From: Amphimedon queenslandica
Taxonomy: Eukaryota; Porifera; Demospongiae; Haplosclerida; Niphatidae
DNA length: 34,478 nt
NCBI RefSeq assembly: GCF_000090795.2
Contig: NW_003546249.1
Location: 161,994-196,471 of the forward strand
Reading direction: 5' to 3'
Each line of letters begins with the position of its first letter. The first letter of the stretch is position 1. The position numbers were made by a program, and so were the translations under genes. The notes beneath the pieces were generated by a model. It was given only the letters and a program-made list of their open reading frames with translations, ran no database searches and had not been told where the DNA came from. Below are positions 30,766 to 34,478 of the stretch, piece after piece.

Positions 30766-30984
30766 AACAAGTGAAACAGTCCACTTTTATACTAGTTCTT
30801 ATTAGTGCTGGGAGATAGTACTACTATCACTATCACAATCGATAGTTAAAAACTAACACGATTGAGAATACTATCACGATATTCACTCAAGTGCTTGACC
30901 TCAAATTAGTAGTGATTATAAAAAGAATTGAACAAGTTGTATTGATGTGCCTCATTGTTTAGATAATAAAGTTAATTAGTTTTT
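30766..30984. other. Palindrome centre with internal terminal-like copy
   Basis: The loop of about 220 bp contains TAGTGCTGGGAGATAGTA (30803-30820) followed by CACTATCACAATCGATAG. This is a third, diverged instance of the motif that begins at 27912 and, inverted, ends at 31279. It may be a decayed end of a smaller nested element. No coding frame. Confidence 0.6.
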
Positions 30985-31944
30985 CTGACAGAAAAAAGCA
31001 ACTTAGCTGTACATGGATGTAGAAGTACCATAACAATAACCTATAATAGCCCCACACTGTCCAGTTGATCCAGTAAGTGGTAATAGCTGTCTTTCCAAAC
31101 TTTTTTAGAGTAGAAGAAGCAATCTTACTAGTGTTAAACTGTCTGACCACATGTTTGTACAACTGCGCATGCTCATTATATAGCATATGGTATTTGATAG
31201 TAAGGCAATTTAATATCATGATAGTGATAGTCCTGTACTATCGCGATTCTGATTACTATCAATACTATTGCCCAGCACAAGTTTTTATGTTTGGCACATG
31301 TCAGCTAATGTGCAGCTGTTTGGTCCGGACTACTACTGTCTGTTCATTGCCCTGCACCAAGGATAATATGATAAGTTGAACTTGAAACTTCCTAAGTGAT
31401 GTGCACGTTTGGTGACTGATATTCCTTAGCTTCTTGATACTGAAGCTGCATACATAAAATTGCATTTTGAATCAGATCAAGTTGTGTGTAAGACATGTGT
31501 CCCACCTGCAGTTATTCAGATAGTAAAGTTTACACTTGAGTCTCATGATTCCCCATGCCCTTACTGACATCAATTCTGATGATAAGCAACTACCTTAAAA
31601 TTTTAATAATAAAACTTGTTTCATTAAATTTAGTGTTTGATTGAATCTAGTAATATTATAGACAGATCAGTTTATTGTAATCCTTGTCCCTATAAATGAT
31701 ACACTGCAAGAACAAAGGTGGATTTTACCCTCCAAATATAGCATGGTAAGCTCACTACCAATTGTCGCTTAAGGCCACTAGCACATACCCACTTGTAACC
31801 ATTATACCTTTTATTTAAAACAAAAATAATGAAAATATTACAAATGTTTTAACATTCATTAGGACAAAGTTTATTCTCTTTGAATACTTTCATTTTCTTT
31901 GGCAAACTTACACCTATAATGAGGGAAGCAGTAAATTTTTAAAG
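30985..31944. repeat. Palindrome, right arm
   Basis: Inverted partner of 27093-27933 plus 30489-30765. Conserved landmarks include CTTGGTGCAGGGCA (inverted near 31352-31366) and the outer end GAAGCAGTAAATTTTTAAAG finishing at 31944. Divergence of roughly 10-15 percent by eye. Confidence 0.9.
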
Positions 31945-32318
31945 CATTGGTACAATGTCATCAGGATTTTAATAATAAGGCACACAAAAGCTGCACCAAC
32001 TGTATGGTAGGTAGTGTAGGTTGTCAAACATCCAGGGACAAATCCTTGAATAATAATTGCCTGTTACATGCCTACACATGCACAGAGAGAAATGAAGGAA
32101 AGATGAAATTTTACGTTACTATTGCCTACCACATAAAATTACATGTACAAGCATATGTTGAACAAACAAATCTTTTGTTGGTAATAGCCTACTAGAGCAT
32201 AGATAAACAATGATTATGTCTATTAGAGCATATAAATAATCATAATTTTTTCTATCTGTAGTTTTGGCAATTAATTATCAGCCATCACCCATTTTCGGAT
32301 ACCAATAATGTTTTCTTT
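31945..32318. other. Non-coding, probably 5' flank or intron of the integrase-core gene
   Basis: An 82-codon frame (31947-32195) has Cys residues but no recognisable family and is probably chance. The sequence ends with a pyrimidine-rich tract and GGTTATAG at about 32322-32329, an acceptor-like site ahead of the next coding block. Confidence 0.45.
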
Positions 32319-33676
32319 CTGGTTATAGATACTATTTGTGCTATTGTGCAAGACAAGGACAAAGTGAAGTTATTGACTGTTTAAAACATAAGCCTTACTT
32401 GGTGCATGCTTCTCTTGTTTGTAAGAAAAAAATTAATCAAAAATTATGTATTTACGCTAGGCTCCTAATACTATCTTTTGACGTGGAGGATCTTCAATGC
32501 CTTCAAAGCATTCGATTATCACTAACCAAAATTTGGGAGATTTTTGGTATCAGCAGATCTACTTTATATAGAAGGCAAGAAGTTGGCTTTGTAGCAATCG
32601 ATTTTTTATGTGCAGTGATGAAGAGCTGGATGGAATTATTGCTAGTCTGAAGGCTACTTGGCCACATGTGGGGGCAAGAATTATTATGGATTGTATTTTT
32701 AGTTTGGGCTTTACATACAAAAAGAAAGAATGTGGCAATTCATACGAATTATAGACCTTGTCAATGTGGCATCTCCATATATCAAGGAGGACCTGTACCT
32801 CGACCCAATTCCTTATGGCACATAGGTACTAAGCAACTTAATGAACTTATTTATGTACATCAGTCACAAACTAGTCTATGTATAGCACACTAACTCATTT
32901 ATTTTTATTTTTTTAGTTATAGTTGGAAACAAGCTAATAAGGTGGAAAATGGTCATGCATGGAGGAATAGATGGATATTCTAATACCCATCTATGGGTAT
33001 AGGAATAGGTGTAGTAATAATAAAAGAGCCAGTACAGTTGCTAATGATTTTGTACAGGCTATAACCAAGTATTTTATACTATCTAGAGTTCTTAGTAATT
33101 ACGGCAGGGAAAACATAGATGTTGCTAAGTTCATGCTTACACAAAGAGGTTTTGATAGAGGATGTATTATTACCGGTTCTTCTGTGCATAATCAGAGAAT
33201 TGAAAGGCAGTGGAGAGACATATTGCAACAAGTTACTGGGAGTTTATATAAGCTTTTTTATTCCGTGGAAAAATTAGGGATTTTAGATCCTCTGAATAAT
33301 AGCCATTTGTACTGCTTGCATTATTTACTTTCACAAATACAAAGAGCACTTGATTTGTATAGATAGGCGTGGAACACCCATCCTATACCTGGAGAAAGAA
33401 ATCACTCCCATTCAGCTTTTTACTGTGGGAGTCCAGAAGTTATTAAGGAATAGCAAAATAGCTGAAGATTTTTTTGATTAAGTTGAGTTTGATTACGGCA
33501 GTGATTATGATGGTGGAAGTAGTAATGATACTAGTGACAGATGCTGTAACTGTAGCTATACCACCTAAGTTGGACTTATCTCCACCAATTCTCAAACAAA
33601 TTACTGCACTAAACCATCTTGCTAAATTCACTGTAATGGCTGTTGACATCGATGTTGCAGTACTTCAGATACTTTG
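32319..33676 (+). pseudogene. Integrase-core (DDE, rve-like) gene, degraded
   Basis: The block 32330-32650 reads YYLCYCARQGQSEVIDCL, then FGISRSTLYRRQEVGF, a helix-turn-helix-like segment. Shifted frames carry LKATWPHVGARIIMDCIFSL and YQGGPVPRPNSLWHIGT (32640-32830). An intron-like gap (about 32830-32930, ending TTTTTTAG) precedes IRWKMVMHGGIDGYS, holding the first catalytic Asp (32970-32972). The second Asp position is Asn in VLSNYGRENIDVAKF (33097-33099). The Glu is in HNQRIERQWRD (33202-33204), 34 residues later. The C-terminal parts (WNTHPIPGERNHS, then acidic residues, then LSPPILKQITALNHLAKF) follow in other frames. I recall this integrase-core family as common in cnidarians, sponges and fish. 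Loss of Asp 2 and frameshifts indicate a pseudogene. Confidence 0.8.
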
Positions 33677-34478
33677 ATTGAATTTTCCGAATAAAAATTC
33701 ATTAATATTAAATAAAAATAGTAGTAATTGCTTTCATAAGTAATTGAATACAATTTTGGCAACTTCGTAACAATCTTAAGATTGTACTTGAATTTACATT
33801 AGTTATTTATAAATGAAATGCATTTATGAATGACCTTAAGTGATTAAATACAATAATTGCTTACAATACAACTGTTTGCATGACATACCATATATCACGT
33901 ATTTTCAATGCATGAAGTGTGGCGTAAATTTAAAGTTCAATGATGGAAAAAATTCAGAAGTCCTTCATATTCTGATAATATTTAATTTGCTGTTATTTCC
34001 ATCATGGACATGGCCTGGTAGGTGAGTGGATATTGTGTCCAATCATCTTTTCTCCTAAAAGACAGACAAGGCATTAAAGAAAAAAGTCATATTACAGTCT
34101 TTTCTGTTTTCATTTAAACTCTTCAAAATGAAAAATTGAATTTTGATTTTAAGTTTTTATTTTTAATTTTCAAAAATTGAAAATTGAAATGCTAACACTG
34201 ATTCAATTTTCAATTTACAAATGATATTGTTCATAACCATCTGAAAATTATTTCTAAGTTTCCATTGCCCAATCAGACTATTATACAGATCAGATAACAA
34301 AATTAGAAAACCATTTTTTGTGTCCTTTTCTTCATCAGATTAATAAAAAATTGACTGCACCCTTTTATGTTAATTCTTTTAATACCAAATTTTATGGGGG
34401 ACAAGGGGGGCATGACCCCTTGAAAATAACTAGCCATGTAAACAACAACTAGGGGATCACATTACCACAACAAGGAAA
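33677..34478. other. AT-rich non-coding end of window
   Basis: No coding evidence. At 34130-34225 the words AATTGAAAATTGAA and their inverse TTCAATTTTCAATTT recur, a low-complexity palindromic patch. At about 34395-34425 a G-rich GGGGGACAAGGGGGGCATG and CCCCTTG pair may mark another mobile-element end cut by the window edge. Confidence 0.4.

Noticed and set aside
31947..32195. 82-codon frame with several Cys residues
   Set aside because: No known Cys spacing or downstream continuity. It lies in sequence that looks like intron or flank.
1..34478. CRISPR arrays, tRNA or rRNA genes
   Set aside because: No regularly spaced short direct repeats with unique spacers, no cloverleaf with A/B box spacing, and no rRNA-like conserved blocks were seen. 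The sequence is eukaryotic.

Overview
The window is AT-rich animal nuclear DNA. It has introns with GT..AG borders, trinucleotide microsatellites, several classes of eukaryotic transposon, and no bacterial-style operons. The protein families (Helitron with an OTU domain, DUF6589-like and integrase-core genes, an uncharacterised coiled-coil/Tudor-like family) and the many foldback repeats recall demosponge genomes such as Amphimedon, or possibly a cnidarian. That assignment is inference from recalled family distribution. Almost every coding stretch is broken, so this is a transposon-dense graveyard rather than a conventional gene region.

Layout, left half: 1-6340 is one decayed plus-strand Helitron. 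It has a Lys-rich N-terminus, a DUF6570-like region, a Rep Tyr motif, a Pif1 helicase, a linker with three beta-strand-like repeats and an OTU protease. The HUH nuclease centre is deleted. 6341-8369 is non-coding with a three-unit tandem repeat of about 62 bp. 8370-14735 holds two copies of one intron-containing gene in inverted orientation. The minus-strand copy (14735-10331) is near full length, with a Pro-rich start, coiled coils, a D..D..CxxH core and a Tudor-like C-terminus. The plus-strand copy (8370-10152) is a 5' fragment with a different ending.

Middle: 15184-17052 is a chain of abutting elements. These are a long-TIR element, a TA-flanked MITE, and a minus-strand non-LTR retrotransposon 3' end with a (TAA)n tail. 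17515-17545 is a perfect 13-bp hairpin. 17800-19223 is a foldback element with arms of about 460 bp. 20050-22415 is a minus-strand LINE with a restriction-like endonuclease and a trinucleotide tail. 22491-25492 is a set of diverged tandem repeats that may be duplicated exons of an unrecognised minus-strand gene.

Right part: a RecQ-like helicase fragment (25781-25930) and a DUF6589-like gene 5' part (minus, 27069-26189) lead to a large palindrome (27093-31944). A hAT transposon (27934-30480) with a perfect 8-bp target duplication has inserted into it. An integrase-core pseudogene (plus, 32319-33676) follows. The DUF6589-like and integrase genes diverge from the palindrome, so it could once have served as a shared 5' region. 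The rest is non-coding.

The strongest candidates for new biology are the inverted duplicated gene family with a transposase-like core and Tudor-like tail, and the palindrome between the DUF6589-like and integrase genes with its TATCG-rich subterminal clusters.
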